Positions 32,871-44,918 of a stretch of 64,000 nt of DNA are shown piece by piece. The position numbers were made by a program, and so were the translations under genes. The first letter of the stretch is position 1. Each line of letters starts with the position of its first letter. The stretch spans positions 401,404,939-401,468,938 of the forward strand of contig NC_081406.1 of NCBI RefSeq assembly GCF_030272615.1, given 5' to 3'. The notes beneath the pieces were generated by a model. It was given only the letters and a program-made list of their open reading frames with translations. It did not search any database and was not told where the DNA came from. The DNA comes from Cryptomeria japonica (Eukaryota > Streptophyta > Pinopsida > Cupressales > Cupressaceae).

Positions 32871-34100
32871 AGGCATGAACTTCCTCCTGGAGTTCATCAA
32901 AGAGGTGGGGGTACTCTGATCTCATACGTGTTGCGTCCTCCCATGAAGCCATAACCTCATCATAACAATCGCACTGGACCCTAACCTGGTCCAACTCTTG
33001 ACCTCGAAGGGCCAGTGTCTAGCATGCCAAAATGTGAATGGGCTCCAAAGCTAGTTGCCCGTCTGACTCCACCTGCAAGGCATCCCAATCTAAAATATGA
33101 GACTCATCATAGATATATTTCCTCAAAACTGATACATGAAACACATCGTTGATGCATGACAAGATAGGTGGCAATACTAAATGGTAGGCAACTGGGCCTA
33201 TCCTCTCAAGAATCTCAAAAGGTCCTACAAAGCGAGCTGTGAGCTTAGAACTCTTTCCGTAGTGGATTGGACTCTTATGCGGTCGCAATCTCAAGAAGAC
33301 TCTGTCTCCAACCAAGTAGCTATGATCTATCCTCTTCACATCAACATTTTTCTTCTGTCTATCCTGAGCCTCTCTTAGACGTTGTCTAATCAAATCCACC
33401 TGCTGTTCCATATCTCGAATTATCTCAGGACCAATAGCAACTCTATCCTCTATGCGATCCCAACTCAACGGTGTCATGCAAGGTCTGCCGTATAATGCTT
33501 GATAGGGTGGCATCCCCAAAGAAGTGTGATGCCCATTGTTATAGGCAAACTCCACTAAGGGAAGGTACTCTTCCCACCTAGTTTGATTATCCATGACGTA
33601 CATGCAAAGCATATCCTCTAACACCTGATTAACCCTCTCTATCTGACCATCTATTTTCGGGTGATAGGCTGTATTGAAATTGAGCTTAGTGCCCATAGCT
33701 ACCTGTAATGACTTCCAAAAGGAAGAAGTAAAAAGGGAGTCCTTGTCAGAAATAATCTTGCGAGGGACACAATGAAGTCTAACAATGTCTCACAAGAACA
33801 CCTATGCTACTGCTGGTGCTATGAAGGTAGTCCTAACTGGTGAAAAGTGGGCCACTTTGGTCAACTTGTCAACTGTCACCAAGATAGCATCATGGCGATG
33901 AGAAGACATAGGAAGACCAATGATGAAATCTATAGATATAGTATCCCACTTCCACTCTAGTATAGCATGAGACTGGAGCAACCCACCTGGATGGCAGTGC
34001 TCCGCCTTTAACCTCTGACACTCGAGGCATCGAGCTACTATCTCAGCAATGAGTTGCCGCATTCTTGACCAATGATATAACTACCTCAAGTCAGCATGCA
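32869..34100 (-). pseudogene. Level 3 integrase with C-terminal chromodomain
   Basis: Zinc-binding remnant CLECQRLKAEHCHPGGLLQS (near 34020) leads into the catalytic core: DTISIDFIIGLPM carries the first Asp, and TAYHPKIDGQIERVNQVLED (about 33660) the Glu. The segment between, near 33800-33700, has a stop. The C-terminal part has the GPFEILERIGPVAYHLVLP and DVFHVSVLRKY blocks of Gypsy integrases. After a stop at 33019 the frame goes on as WEDATRMRSEYPHLFDE, the tail of a chromodomain, and ends at 32869. Integrase inserts cDNA into the chromosome; the chromodomain is thought to steer it to chromatin marks. Stops make it inactive. Confidence 0.88.
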
Positions 34101-34260
34101 ACTTTTTAACTCCAGGATGCGTTGCATAAGGAGCTCTATGAGCCTCCGTGACAATGAACTCTCACAATCCCCCGGAGGAAGGTACATAAATGCGCCCTCT
34201 GTGGCGTAATAGTCCATCGGACTCCAAAGAATAATCCACATATTTCCCCTCTGGAGTAAC

Positions 34261-35710
34261 CTAAGATCGTATTACCTGACCAACCTTTGCATACCATCCA
34301 TCCTCTAGCAAGTGCTGTAGTATACGGTCTCTCAAATCCATGCCCATAGATATGGTGTAAACCTCGTGATGTCTCCTACTCAAAGCATCTGCAACTATGT
34401 TTTCCTTTCCTTTGATGTAGTGAACGTCAAAATCATATTCGCACAAGAACTCCATCTATCTCCTCTGACGTGCATTAAGGTTTGGCTGAGTGAAAATGTA
34501 CTAAAGACTCTGATGATCTGAATGTAGCTCGAAGTGATGACCTAAAAGGAATTGTCTCCACCTCACAAGTGCATGCACTACTACTACGAGCTCAAGGTCA
34601 TGAGTAGGATAATTAAGTTCATGAGTCTTAAGTTTCCTAGACTCGAAAGCTATAGCCCTACCATCTTGCATAAGAACTGCTCCTAGACCCTCTAGTGAAG
34701 CATCTGTACAAACCATGAAGTCAGCTGAGGGGTCTGGTACAACAAGGATAGGAGCGCTAGTAAGTGCCTTCTTGAGTTCCTGAAAGGCCTTCTCACACTT
34801 CTCTGTCCACTCAAATTTCTTCCCTTTACGCTGAAGAGAAGTAATAGGATGTGCGACTCTGGAGAATCCCTCGACAAAATATCAGTAATATCCTGCTAAG
34901 CCCATGAAGCTCCTGACCTCTGTCACACTGGTTGGTGCTGGCCAATCCATAATAGCCCTAATCTTTGATGGGTCAACTGAGATCCCATCATCATAAATAA
35001 CGTGCCCAAAGTACTTGACCTCTAATCTAAAGAAAGAACACTTTGACAAACTGCCAAACAACTGGTTATCCTGCAAACACTGCAATACCTATTTCAGGTG
35101 CTCCTCATGCTCCTTCTCATTCCGAGAATATATCAGTATATCATCAAGGAACATTATTACAAAACGGTCAAGAAATATATGAAATACCCCATTAATGAGG
35201 CTCATAAAAATAGCTAGGGCATTCGTAAGACCGAATGGAACTACGGTGAACTCATAGTGACCATATCTAGTGCGAAATGTGGTCTTGTGGATATCACTCT
35301 CCACTATTCTCAATTGATGGTATCCTGACTTTAGATCAATTTTGGAAAAGACTTTGGCACCTTGAAGTTGGTTGAATAAATCATCAATTCTGGGCAAAGG
35401 ATATTGGTTCTTGATGGTTACTTTATTTAACTACCGATAATCCATACATAATCAGAGAGATTCATCCTTCTTCTTAACGGAGATGACTGGTGCACCCCAA
35501 GGGGATATGATAGAATGAATATGACCCTTCTCAAGGAGTTCCTCAAGCTATATTTTGAGTTCATTAAGCTCATTTGTGGTCATCCTATAAGGTGCTCTGG
35601 AAACTAGCTCAGCTCCTAGTATAAGGTCTATATGAAAGTCAATCTCTCCATGGGGCAGCATTCCAGGTAACTCTGAAGGAAACACATCTGAATATCCCTT
35701 AAGGATAGGA
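34261..35710 (-). pseudogene. Level 3 reverse transcriptase and RNase H
   Basis: RT blocks in order: [15 protein letters not shown] (near 35490), [28 protein letters not shown], and the active site [11 protein letters not shown] (about 35135) with both Asp kept. The thumb follows as KVKYFGHVI-like and DPSKIRAIMDWPAPT. RNase H begins FMVCTDASLEGLGAVLMQ (34716) with HDLELVVVVHALVRWRQFL and a connection to VADALSRRHHEV (34390). All lie in one frame, broken by stops at lost Gln, Arg and Trp codons. This enzyme copies element RNA to DNA in the particle. Confidence 0.9.
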
Positions 35711-35787
35711 TGGTCATCAAGCGATGTTTAATTTTCTTCCTCTTCTCCTCTGTCACTGATAGTGATAGCAAAAAGCTGACATCCCTT

Positions 35788-36195
35788 TCACATGCTCCAC
35801 TTAAGCTGCATTGCAGAGATCATACGAAGAGACATGGGTCTCTGAATCTCAGTGATAACTATGGGCGAACCATGATCATCCTCACACTCGATCCTTTTCA
35901 GGCGGCAATCCATCTTGGCTCTGTGGGAATGAAGCCAACCCATGCCAAGTACGATACCATAAGATCCAAGTGGTGTCACTCTAAGGTCAACTAAAGTGGT
36001 GGTCTTGCCAATCTGCAACTGACATGCCCTAACCTTTGATTCCACTGACACTCTAGCCCCTAAAGCTAATTCCACTTCCCAACTGACACCCTGTCTAGTT
36101 GCCACTAGCTCGCAATGCTCCACAACCAATGGAGATATAAAGGAGTTAGTAGCTCCTGAATCAAACAAAATAAATACATTGTTACCTTTGATCAT
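35788..36195 (-). pseudogene. Level 3 aspartic protease region
   Basis: FILFDSGATNSFISPLVVEH contains the D-S-G catalytic triad of retroviral-type proteases. It is followed by YGIVLGMGWLHSHRAKMDC, the second conserved part. It lies in the pol frame, directly between the Gag knuckle and RT. It would cut the polyprotein into mature units. Confidence 0.88.
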
Positions 36196-36248
36196 ACGTG
36201 TAGACTCGATGACTGTGGCCTGATGCTCAGCCTAGCGGTTGTCAACTG

Positions 36249-37636
36249 CTATGAATACTCTATGGGACCTACCCATATCACCAACTGTCGACTCTGAAGT
36301 GGCCATCTGCTGATTCCCTGCCATCTGACCCTGAGGTAAATCCCTTGCCATATGCCCATGGCTCCACATGTAAAGCAAGCACCCCATGCCTGAAACTGGG
36401 TGCCCTGAGGCCTAGAGAAAGCCTGTCCTCCTGTCCTACTGGATCCACTATACCCACCCCTAGAGGACTGTTGAGTCCTTGCCAGAGGTGTGTAAGGCAC
36501 CTGCACTCTCTGATCTCGCCTCTATCCCTAAGTCTACCATTGCTTGGGCTTGGTGCCCTGCTAATACTGTGGAGGCTTCTGCCTCTAGTTCTGTGATATC
36601 TGTTGCGGAGGAGGAGGTTTGGAGAACCCCTGTGAGTTTCGGTTGTTTCCCTTCCAATGTGGTTTCTGGAATCCATAAGTTTGAGGTGTGGGGTTTTGGT
36701 TCTGAAACTAATCCCTATTGTCCTATGGTCTGACCTGAATTTCCTCGGCTATCAGTGCCTTCTTCATGACAACCCGAAGGCTCTCTCTGGAGTGGACATC
36801 CTCACTGGCCCGGCTATACCGGCATTTAACCCTCTGATGAAGTGGTTTACGAGAAGTTTCTCATCCTTTAGATAATCTACATAAGGCAACAGCTCAAAGA
36901 TTTTGCTCTCATATTGGGTTACTGATAAGCCCTTTTGTTGGAGGTTGTGAAACTCGTCTATACGACGCTGTCTGAAATTTTCTGATAGGTACCTCTCTCG
37001 AAACCTCTCTGTGAATATCTCCCAAGTGAGAGTATCAGGAACCAATCCGCATTTGTACTCTTCCTGTGTCCACCAAGTGGAGGCTAACCCTCTCAACAGA
37101 TGGACTGTGACACGTGATTTTAGGTTGCTCTCATAAGAGCACAACGCAAAGAACCTCTCAAGACTCAAAAGCCATGCGTCAGCCTCTACCCCATTGGTAG
37201 AACCTCCAAAGGATGGTGGCTAGAGGCACATGACCTCCCTGATAAGATCCCCTGGATCCCAAAGAGCTCTCTCAAAATAAACTGGTTCCACTACTGGAGG
37301 TGGTCCTAGTATGTGCACAGACTCTAGCTCATTTCCACCCTGACTCTCTACAGGAATAGGAGCTGGGCTCCTGCTTCGTTCTCTATCAACTGATCTATGA
37401 AGCCCAGAGTCCTGATTTCTAACCTGAGGGTTCTCTGCTGGAATCCTTTCCTGAACTATGCCAATTAGGTTCTGGATTGCTTCTAAGAGGTTATGGTTAG
37501 GTTCATCTGGTTGTTCGGGAGGTGCTTCTGGGTTCTCTTCTAGAACCGATTCCTCCTTAGCTACCTCTTCATGTGCTATGCGCACACACCTAGGACCCCT
37601 TCCGCGCTTACGAGCTTGTCGTGTCATCGGAGGCAT
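36249..37636 (-). pseudogene. gag: Level 3 gag with degenerate zinc knuckle
   Basis: Starts MPPMTRQARKRGRGPRC at 37636. A Pro/Glu-rich N part (EENPEAPPEQPDEPN) precedes the capsid-like domain (about 37220-36800): WEIFTERFRERYLSENFRQR, then KLLVNHFIRGLNAGIAG. The frame stops at 36764; frameshifts follow. The knuckle remnant GACFTCGAMG (near 36380) has the first two Cys, and the rest is out of frame. It is the particle protein of the element; it resembles the level 1 gag. Confidence 0.85.
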
Positions 37637-37794
37637 CCTAAGAGGAAAATAAAGTAAAATAAATAACTAATTTCTTTTAGAAAAATATTTAATTAATTAA
37701 ATTTTAAATATCCTATAAAAATCAATATAATAAAATAAATTAAATAATCTAAAGTGAAACGTAAGTGGAGTAAGGTTCCTAGTGTGGAAACCTT
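37637..37794 (-). other. Level 3 leader
   Basis: Short AT-rich untranslated leader between the primer site and the gag ATG; no other feature seen. Confidence 0.6.
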
Positions 37795-37806
37795 GCTCTG
37801 ATACCA
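37795..37806 (-). other. Primer-binding site of level 3 chromovirus
   Basis: The minus strand reads TGGTATCAGAGC three bases after the LTR, an initiator methionine tRNA match. Confidence 0.88.
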
Positions 37807-37809
37807 AAA

Positions 37810-40800
37810 TGTCATGCCAAACTATATTCGAGCTAACTCTGATATTAAATCAAGTAACGAAATTAATTTAAAATTTATTTACAGAATACTAAATGATTTA
37901 ATTTATTTTCTCATCAAACTTAGTCAATAGATTAATTAAATCAAACTCATTAAAATAGTAGATGAAGGTAAGATTAATCTCCAATAACCAATACTGGTAT
38001 TTTTCCCTAAGAAACTAATTAATTTAGTCCCAACTCTTAGAACATAAAAGTCTATAATTTATTCAACATTAATTAAAATAAGATTAAACTAAGTCGACTA
38101 AGGTTCAATTAAATTAATAATAATTATTTTCCTATAAAGCATAAATATTTCCCAATAGCCAAATTATCCTTACCCAACTTAATATAAAGTTCTATTAAAT
38201 TTCAAACAAAACAATTTCATATCTTAAACATAACCCCATATTTTTTTTCTTTATTTTTTTTTTTTAAAATAAATATATATATACATTTTTAGGTGCAAAA
38301 AGGTATAAAAATATTTATATAAATATTTATATATATATTTATATACATTTTTATATGTATATATTCATATAAATATTTGTATATATATATTTATATTTAT
38401 ATATACATTTATTTTGCAGGTAATTTTATGATATATTTTATGTATGAATATATAAGTATATACATGAAATTTGCATGTATATGACTATATCTATTTTTAT
38501 ATAACTATATTATTATTATTTTTTTCTTAACATAAAACAGAATTTATGAAAGATTCTAATTTTCAATTATAGCAAAAATAAAGTAATAAATCTGTCTACT
38601 GAAGATATTGTTTTCTGTAAATAAATCATGTCAGTATTTAAGAAAAATACCTAACTCCAACTTTATTAAGGACTATGTTTAATAAATTTTCCAGCAACCA
38701 AATAAATATAGATGTTAATTAAATAAAACTATAATAGGATTAGATCTTTATTTCCTACATTTATTAAATTGGCTGGCTTGCAAAAATCTACAACAACTAC
38801 TTAAATGATAGAGATGTATTTTCTGTAATGAAATAAATAACAAAATTAACTAATCCCAGAACAACAACTATATTAAATAAAGAATTCATTAACTTAAACT
38901 ATAGAAATGATTATGATAATTATAGATTCTATTTTCTGCATTTAAAATGAAATCACAAACAAAGTAAGATCACAGATTTAATTAAAATACTTTTTACGTT
39001 TCCATTGTATAATCCTAAGTTCTTTTATATTTCAGCCCTTGCATGCATGCAAAATCAAGTCTATTTCTTTTCCAGTAAATAAGAGAATAAATTTAACTCA
39101 TTTCCTTTCAAGAATATTAAATACTCTACAAGATTTAACCTTAACTCTAGAACAAGAACTTACAATAAACCATTTAGCTTTACTACAAAATAACATGATA
39201 TTTTTTGCATAACAATTAACATATCCTCAAGTCTTTATTCCTATTTTACAAATAGCCTCTCATTTCAAACAAGAGAGGACTTTTCAAAAGGTAATAAATA
39301 CATTTGCAACTTTAAAAAAAATTAAAAAAATCAACATCTTCCGCCATAACTGCATGCATCTGATATTTCTTCTAACATCCTGCAAATGAATCAAATCTAT
39401 TACCATGGAGTGCTCACCTCCCAGCCTAGGCTAACTGGTAGCCACCCCCGAGCTCGAAGAACCAAGCCCTAGACGGGAAACAAACATGCAAGAACAAAAG
39501 ACAGAATACACACAAATTCAAAGACACTCCCAACCCGGCTACACTGCACCACACCTTGGTGATGACCTTTTTAAGGGTGGTAGTGGACCAAATACCCTAA
39601 GGAGAACTGCAAGTATGGAAAAATATGTAGCCACCTCATGGAAAACAAAATACATCAAGAATAGCAACCCCTTATTCCTTATTGCCCCCAAGGCAATCAT
39701 GCCTTATTTCCCTCCTTATGACCCCCATTGCACAAACAAGCCATGAAGCAAGGGTCACACAAAATCCCTTGTGATCGCTCTCATAACGAGATTCTCTCAC
39801 TCGAGGGCTGTCACTTCTACCACCCATAAGATCCTCCTCTCTCCCAAGAGTAAGAGGTCTTGATGACTCCCAAAAACTTATACAATATGTAACACAAAAT
39901 ACCAAATAAAATTTCCAAAAGAACATGCAGGGAAGCAAATCTTTTACACCAACATTACTTTCAAACACATGCAATAAGAAAGCCATTTTCAGAAGAATGC
40001 AACCAACCTAAATCTACCCAAAGGTAGGTTAGTTTTGTTGAGGATGAGCAGCCCAATTCCACAGTTCTTCTCCTTCTACCCTTAGCCAAAATTCTTTATT
40101 CAAAATCTAGCCTATTCTTTTCAAAAATTCTCTTGTCTCCAAAACTGGAGAGCGGGTGATTATCCAAAAATTTTCTAATTCTTGCTTAAGAAGCCCATTG
40201 TGAGAGTTCTCACAAGTTTCTAAAAACTAAAGAGGAAGGTAAGGTAGAATGGGAAAGGGAACTCTCATTCGAAAAGGAAGGTTTACAACTAGGTCAAATC
40301 TTCTAATTTCAATTTTCGCACAACTTAGAAAAGTCAATTTTTAGGGTGTCCAAAAGGTCACATAGGAGTAGAAACTTTCCTTAAATTGCCCCTAACCCTT
40401 AGGTATACCTTATGGGTTTTAGGAAACCCTATGAAACTACCCCTAGGTGTCCATTTAACCCTTTTTAAACCCCTCTAAAGTTTATTTTCGGGTCAAACCT
40501 ATGTTGACCATCCCAAAGATTCTTTACCCAAGGCATTTATGAAATCATGTTACATTAATTGAAAAAGCTATAGTTAAACACTTTCCCACCAAGAGACAAA
40601 TTTAAAAATTCAAACTTAAATCCACACGTGTCAAGTGACACAAAGAAAATACTTTTACAAATTTATACATGAAATCATCTCTTGTGGATTTTACATAGAT
40701 CAATTAAATAACACTTAACACACATGCATCATTTACTATTACGAATAAAATACAGCACAAATGGGGTGTTGTCTCTCCAAATAGACAAACCCTAGCTTAT

Positions 40801-41305
40801 GAACATACATAGGTCTAGGTTTGGTTCTCCGTAATATTTCCATGGTCACATGGATAACTTCCTGTGCATCTCAATTTCCACATTAGTGACTTTCAAATAA
40901 CCACATACAATATAAATCATAGGAATAATAATACACATCATCACTTGCATACAATTTACATCTGAACCATTTAATACATCTTTTATCCAAGCAATTTCAC
41001 ATAAGCAATTCATACTAATTCTCATAATGTTGATCCACACTTAAACACACATCATAATCCTATTATCATAGTAAAGTCCTGCAAATTCAATAACGATATT
41101 TATCACCGCAAATTCATCCTATTCAAAAATCATGTAGTGTTCTATATCATAAAGCATATAAATAAATCATCAACATATAGCAATGTTATCCAAATCATGA
41201 AATCATATAAGTTCTAAATCCATAATGCATAAAAATAAAGCATCTATAATAGTCTCAATATAAAAACCATTGAAATGTCAGACTGAGTCGAGATGGGGTC
41301 TCACA
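37810..41305 (-). repeat. 5' LTR of level 3 chromovirus (3496 bp), promoter region deleted
   Basis: Plus strand TGTCATGCCAAAC...GGGTCTCACA. Matches 28521-32858 apart from three missing blocks. At the largest gap, CCCCATAT joins TTTTTTTCTTTA near 38240, removing the GC-rich island and the TATA box that the 3' LTR retains. Confidence 0.92.
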
Positions 41306-41310
41306 AAACA

Positions 41311-42970
41311 ATACATACTGCATTCATAATATCAGGCTTGGTTTGTGTCAAATGCAGTAAACCTCCTATCATAGATTTGTATCTAGTTGGATTAACAGGT
41401 GCAGATTCATCCCTTTGAGATAATTTGTCATTTGTAGTCATAGGTGTGCTTATTGGTTTAGAGTTCTCCATCCCAAATTTTTTTAGCTGTTCTCTAAGGT
41501 ACTTGGATTGACTCAAAAATATACATGTATCAGTCTGTGAAATCCGCAATCCTAAAAAGAATTTTATTTCTCCAATCATAGACATTTCAAATTCTTGCTG
41601 CATTTTAATAGAAAATTCCTTACATAATCCATCTTCTCCTCCAAAGATTATATCATCAACAAATACATCAATAATCAAGATGTCATCATTAGTTATTTTG
41701 TAATATAAATTGCTATCTACATTTCCTTTAGTAAAACCAATCTTTAAAAGATACTTATTCAACCTTGCATACCAAGCTCTAGGGGCTTGTTTCAATCCAT
41801 ACAGAGCTTTTCTTAACCTGCAAACCATATCGTTGTCATCTGTCAAAGAAAATCCATCAGGTTGTTCAATATATACTTCTTATTCAAGATCTCCATTAAA
41901 AAATGCACATTTAATATCCATTTGATAAACTTTGTAGTCCTTGTGAGCTGCAAAAGCCAAGAATAATCTAACTGCCTCAATTCTAGCTACCGGTGCAAAG
42001 GTTTCATTGTAATCAACTCCTTCTTTCTGAGAATATCACTTACACACTAGTCTTGCTTTATTTCTGACAACCTTACCATCTTCATTAAGTTTGTTTCTGA
42101 ATACCCATTTGGTTCCAATTACATTTTTATCTTTAGGCCGGGGAACTAATGTCCAAGTATTATTTTTCTCAATTTGTCCTAATTCTTCTTCCATAGCTTT
42201 AATCCAAAATTTATCTTCACATGCCTCATTGATAGATGATGGTTCAATTTGAGAAATAAGACATACCTCTTCATTTGCCAATCTTCCTCTTGTCATAACT
42301 CCTTTAAATTTGTTTCCAATTATCTGATCTTCAGAATGATTCAATCTTATATACCGAGGTGTCTTAGTTTGTTGTTGTTGTTCAATTACTGTGGAATCCT
42401 CTGATGATACCAGAGTAACTAGATCTTCATTCTGTACTGGTGGATTTAGTATAGGTTCATTTGTCACAATTTCTGTTGCCGGTTCAGAGTCTATATACCT
42501 TGAAGTTCATCTGAATTATTCATCAATCTTTACATTTGTACTCTCAACTATTTTCTGCAATCTCTTATTAAAACATCTATATGCCTTGCTCTTAGATGAA
42601 TAACCAAGAAATATTCCTTCATCACTTCTAAGATCAAATTTGCCAACATACTCATCTCTTCTAATATAACATTTACTTCCAAAAATTCTGAAATACTTAA
42701 GAGTAGGAGTATTACCAAACCATAGTTCATGAGGAGTCTTACCGGTTTCACCTTTGATGTGAACTTTGTTGAATGTATAGACAGCAGTGCTAACTGCCTC
42801 TCTCCAATACACGTGGTAGATTTGCTTCTGATAACATACTTCTTGTTGCATCCAAGATAGTTTTGTTTTTCCTTTCAACAACTCCATTCTGCTGTCGTGT
42901 CTGAGGTGCTGATAACTGTCTTCTGATTCCATTCACTTCACAGAATGTATTAAAGTCCTTAGATGTGAAT
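41311..42970 (-). pseudogene. Level 2 integrase C-terminal part and reverse transcriptase
   Basis: After a frame change near 42950 one frame runs to the level 3 insertion. It has the integrase tail (GKTPHELWFGNTPTLKYFRI, then FGSKCYIRR and EGIFLGYSSKSKAYRCFNKR), an acidic linker, and the Copia [78 protein letters not shown], and the active site FVDDIIFGG (41665) with both Asp kept. It stops at MNAVC where level 3 is inserted. In-frame stops lie near 42036 and 41850. The sequence goes on at 28515. Confidence 0.88.
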
Positions 42971-43630
42971 TCTCCTCCTTAATCTAATCTTAAACATTTG
43001 ATTTTCTTACCGGTTTCATTTTCAAACATTGCTTTGAATAGTTTGAACTTTCCAAGTGCTTCTGATTTCTCTTTGAGAAAAGTAACCCAACACATTCTAG
43101 AATAATCATCAATAATTAGCATGAAATATATATCACCTTGTAAGCTTCTAGTTCTAGCTGGACCACATAAATCAGTGTGAATTAAATCAAGAGCATTATT
43201 GGATTTTTTTGGAATACTTTTGAAACTAGCTCTAACTTGTTTTCCAAATTGACATTCCTTACAAATTGTATTCTGAGGTTTCACAATTTTAGGTAGATCT
43301 CTAACTGCCTTAGAAGTACTGATTTTTACCATGCAATCAAAGTTTACATGACATAGTCTCTTATGCCATAACCAACTTTCATCTATATGTGCAATTAAGC
43401 ATGCCTTTTCACTGTTATTCAAATGAAAGATATTTCCTCTAGTTTGATTATCCATTGCAATTTCCAAACCAGTTCTATTCATGATTTTGCATTTTCCATT
43501 TTTAAATTGTAACTGAAATCCCTTCTCAACTAATTGACCAACACTTAAAAGATTATGCTTTAATCCTTCAACATAGTAGACATTGTCATTGTTATGCTTA
43601 CCATCAAGAGATATTGAAACCTTACCTTTG
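42971..43630 (-). pseudogene. Level 2 integrase N-terminal and core
   Basis: In the gag frame: the pre-integrase HHCC region WLWHKRLCHVNFDCMVKI with CKECQFGKQ supplies the zinc ligands. The core starts LDLIHTDLCGPARTRSLQGD (first Asp) and FMLIIDDYSRMCWVTF (second). Then a stop, GGEFTSKDFN, and RQQNGVVERKNKT with the Glu. A stop at 43633 separates it from the protease. Confidence 0.88.
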
Positions 43631-43632
43631 AT

Positions 43633-44862
43633 TTAACAGGCTTTGTCATCTCTGAATCTTACTAAACCTCCATTGTATTCTTGAAAGTTTAAGAATTTAC
43701 CTTTGTCTCTAGTCATATGATGTGAGCATCCTGAATCAATGATCCATTCATCCTTTGCTTCAACTTTAGCTGCTAGGGCTTGTTCTACTGGTTGAGAAAT
43801 AGGTGTCGGTTGATCTTCTGTTATAGCAACAAAAACCCATCCATTGTCTGCTGGATCCTCATCAGAATCATCAGTCACACCTTCATCAGCAATGTAACAA
43901 GATTTGTCTTTGTTCTTCTTAAATTTGTATCTCTGATATTCAAGATTAGGCTTGTATGTTCTTCTAGCTTCTTCTCTTAGTCTAGCATGTCTATCAAGGC
44001 ATCTTGAAGCCATATGACCAATCTTATTGCAGTTAAAACATTTAAAGGGTGCTTTACCTTCATACTTACTTCCAATTGGACCTTTTGGCATTTTCCTTAC
44101 AAATAGTGCTTCAAGTTCTTCAAGCTCTTCATTCTCCTTTCTAGATTCTTCAAGTTCTCTTGCATAAAAGGCTCTCCAGTCTGATTTCTCAAATGATGGA
44201 GAAGATGGTGTTGATGCTTTAAAAGCCAAATCAGTTTTTATAGTAGCAACAGGACCAAATTCCTCAATTTCAAAGGTTGAAAGTTTTCCAATCAATGTAT
44301 CCCTAGTTACTGATGTATTAGGCATTGTTCTCAACTCATTTATAGCAGTAACCTTCATTTTATATGCTAGTGGCAAACCTCTTAAGATTTTTGAAACAAT
44401 TTCATCCTCACTCAAAGTTCCTCCACAACATTTAATACCCAGAACAATTTCATTTACTCTTTCCACAAAAGCAGAAATCCTTTCATCTTCTTCCATTTTT
44501 AGATATTCATACCTGACTCGGAAGCTTTCAAGTTTTGCAATCTTGACTATGGAATCTCCTTCATTCAGTGTTTCCAAATGATCCCAAATAGCTTTAGCAG
44601 TAGACCTATCTGATAATCCCATTATTTGTTGATCTGATAATGCGCTCAAAAGTGCTTCTCTTGCTTTGCAATCATTTTCTTCATCTTTTACTAAGGAAGT
44701 TGGAGCAATCTAACCAACTATAGCAGCAATATAACCATTCTTTGTAGCTTCCCAGATGTCTTTACCAATGCAATTCAGATGTGTTTCCATTCTGATCTTC
44801 CATATCCCATAGTTGGTTCCATCAAGTTTAGGACTATCCTTCCAGAAATAATTAGTAGACAT
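43633..44862 (-). pseudogene. gag: Level 2 gag and protease
   Basis: Start MSTNYFWKDSPKLDGTNYG at 44862, the usual opening of Copia Gag; one stop near 44710 and then 338 open codons. Gag core: STAKAIWDHLETLNEGDS and LGIKCCGGTLSEDEIVSKIL. Single zinc knuckle CFNCNKIGHMASRC (about 44040). An acidic linker leads to the protease block EWIIDSGCSHHMTRDKGKF (about 43760), with the D-S-G triad. It makes the particle shell and the polyprotein-cutting enzyme. Confidence 0.9.
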
Positions 44863-44904
44863 TGGATCTCCTCAAGTTGTTAAACTTTTGCAAAAGAGGA
44901 CTAG

Positions 44905-44916
44905 GCTCTGATACCA
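44905..44916 (-). other. Primer-binding site of level 2 Copia element
   Basis: The minus strand reads TGGTATCAGAGC two bases after the LTR. The following CCTAGTCCTC, TTGCAAAA and TTTAACAACTTGAGGA are shared with the non-autonomous copy 3 leader. Confidence 0.9.
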
Positions 44917-44918
44917 AT

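Larger units (their letters stand above)
28521..41305 (-). mobile_element. Level 3: Ty3/Gypsy chromovirus (Tekay/Del-like), 12.8 kb
   Basis: On the minus strand: 5' LTR 41305-37810, primer site, gag, protease, RT, RNase H, integrase, chromodomain, polypurine tract, 3' LTR 32858-28521. An exact AAACA duplication (28516-28520 and 41306-41310) lies in the level 2 Copia pol. The pol frame is continuous from 36195 to 32869 with stops only, so it is better preserved than level 1. The two LTRs differ in length (4338 and 3496 bp) because the 5' LTR lacks three blocks, one holding the predicted promoter. Confidence 0.92.

Noticed and set aside
36278-36676. Minus-strand Arg/Ser/Gly-rich frame of 132 codons in level 3
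   Set aside because: Alternative frame over the Gag linker and knuckle; the real frame is seen by homology to level 1 and other chromoviruses.
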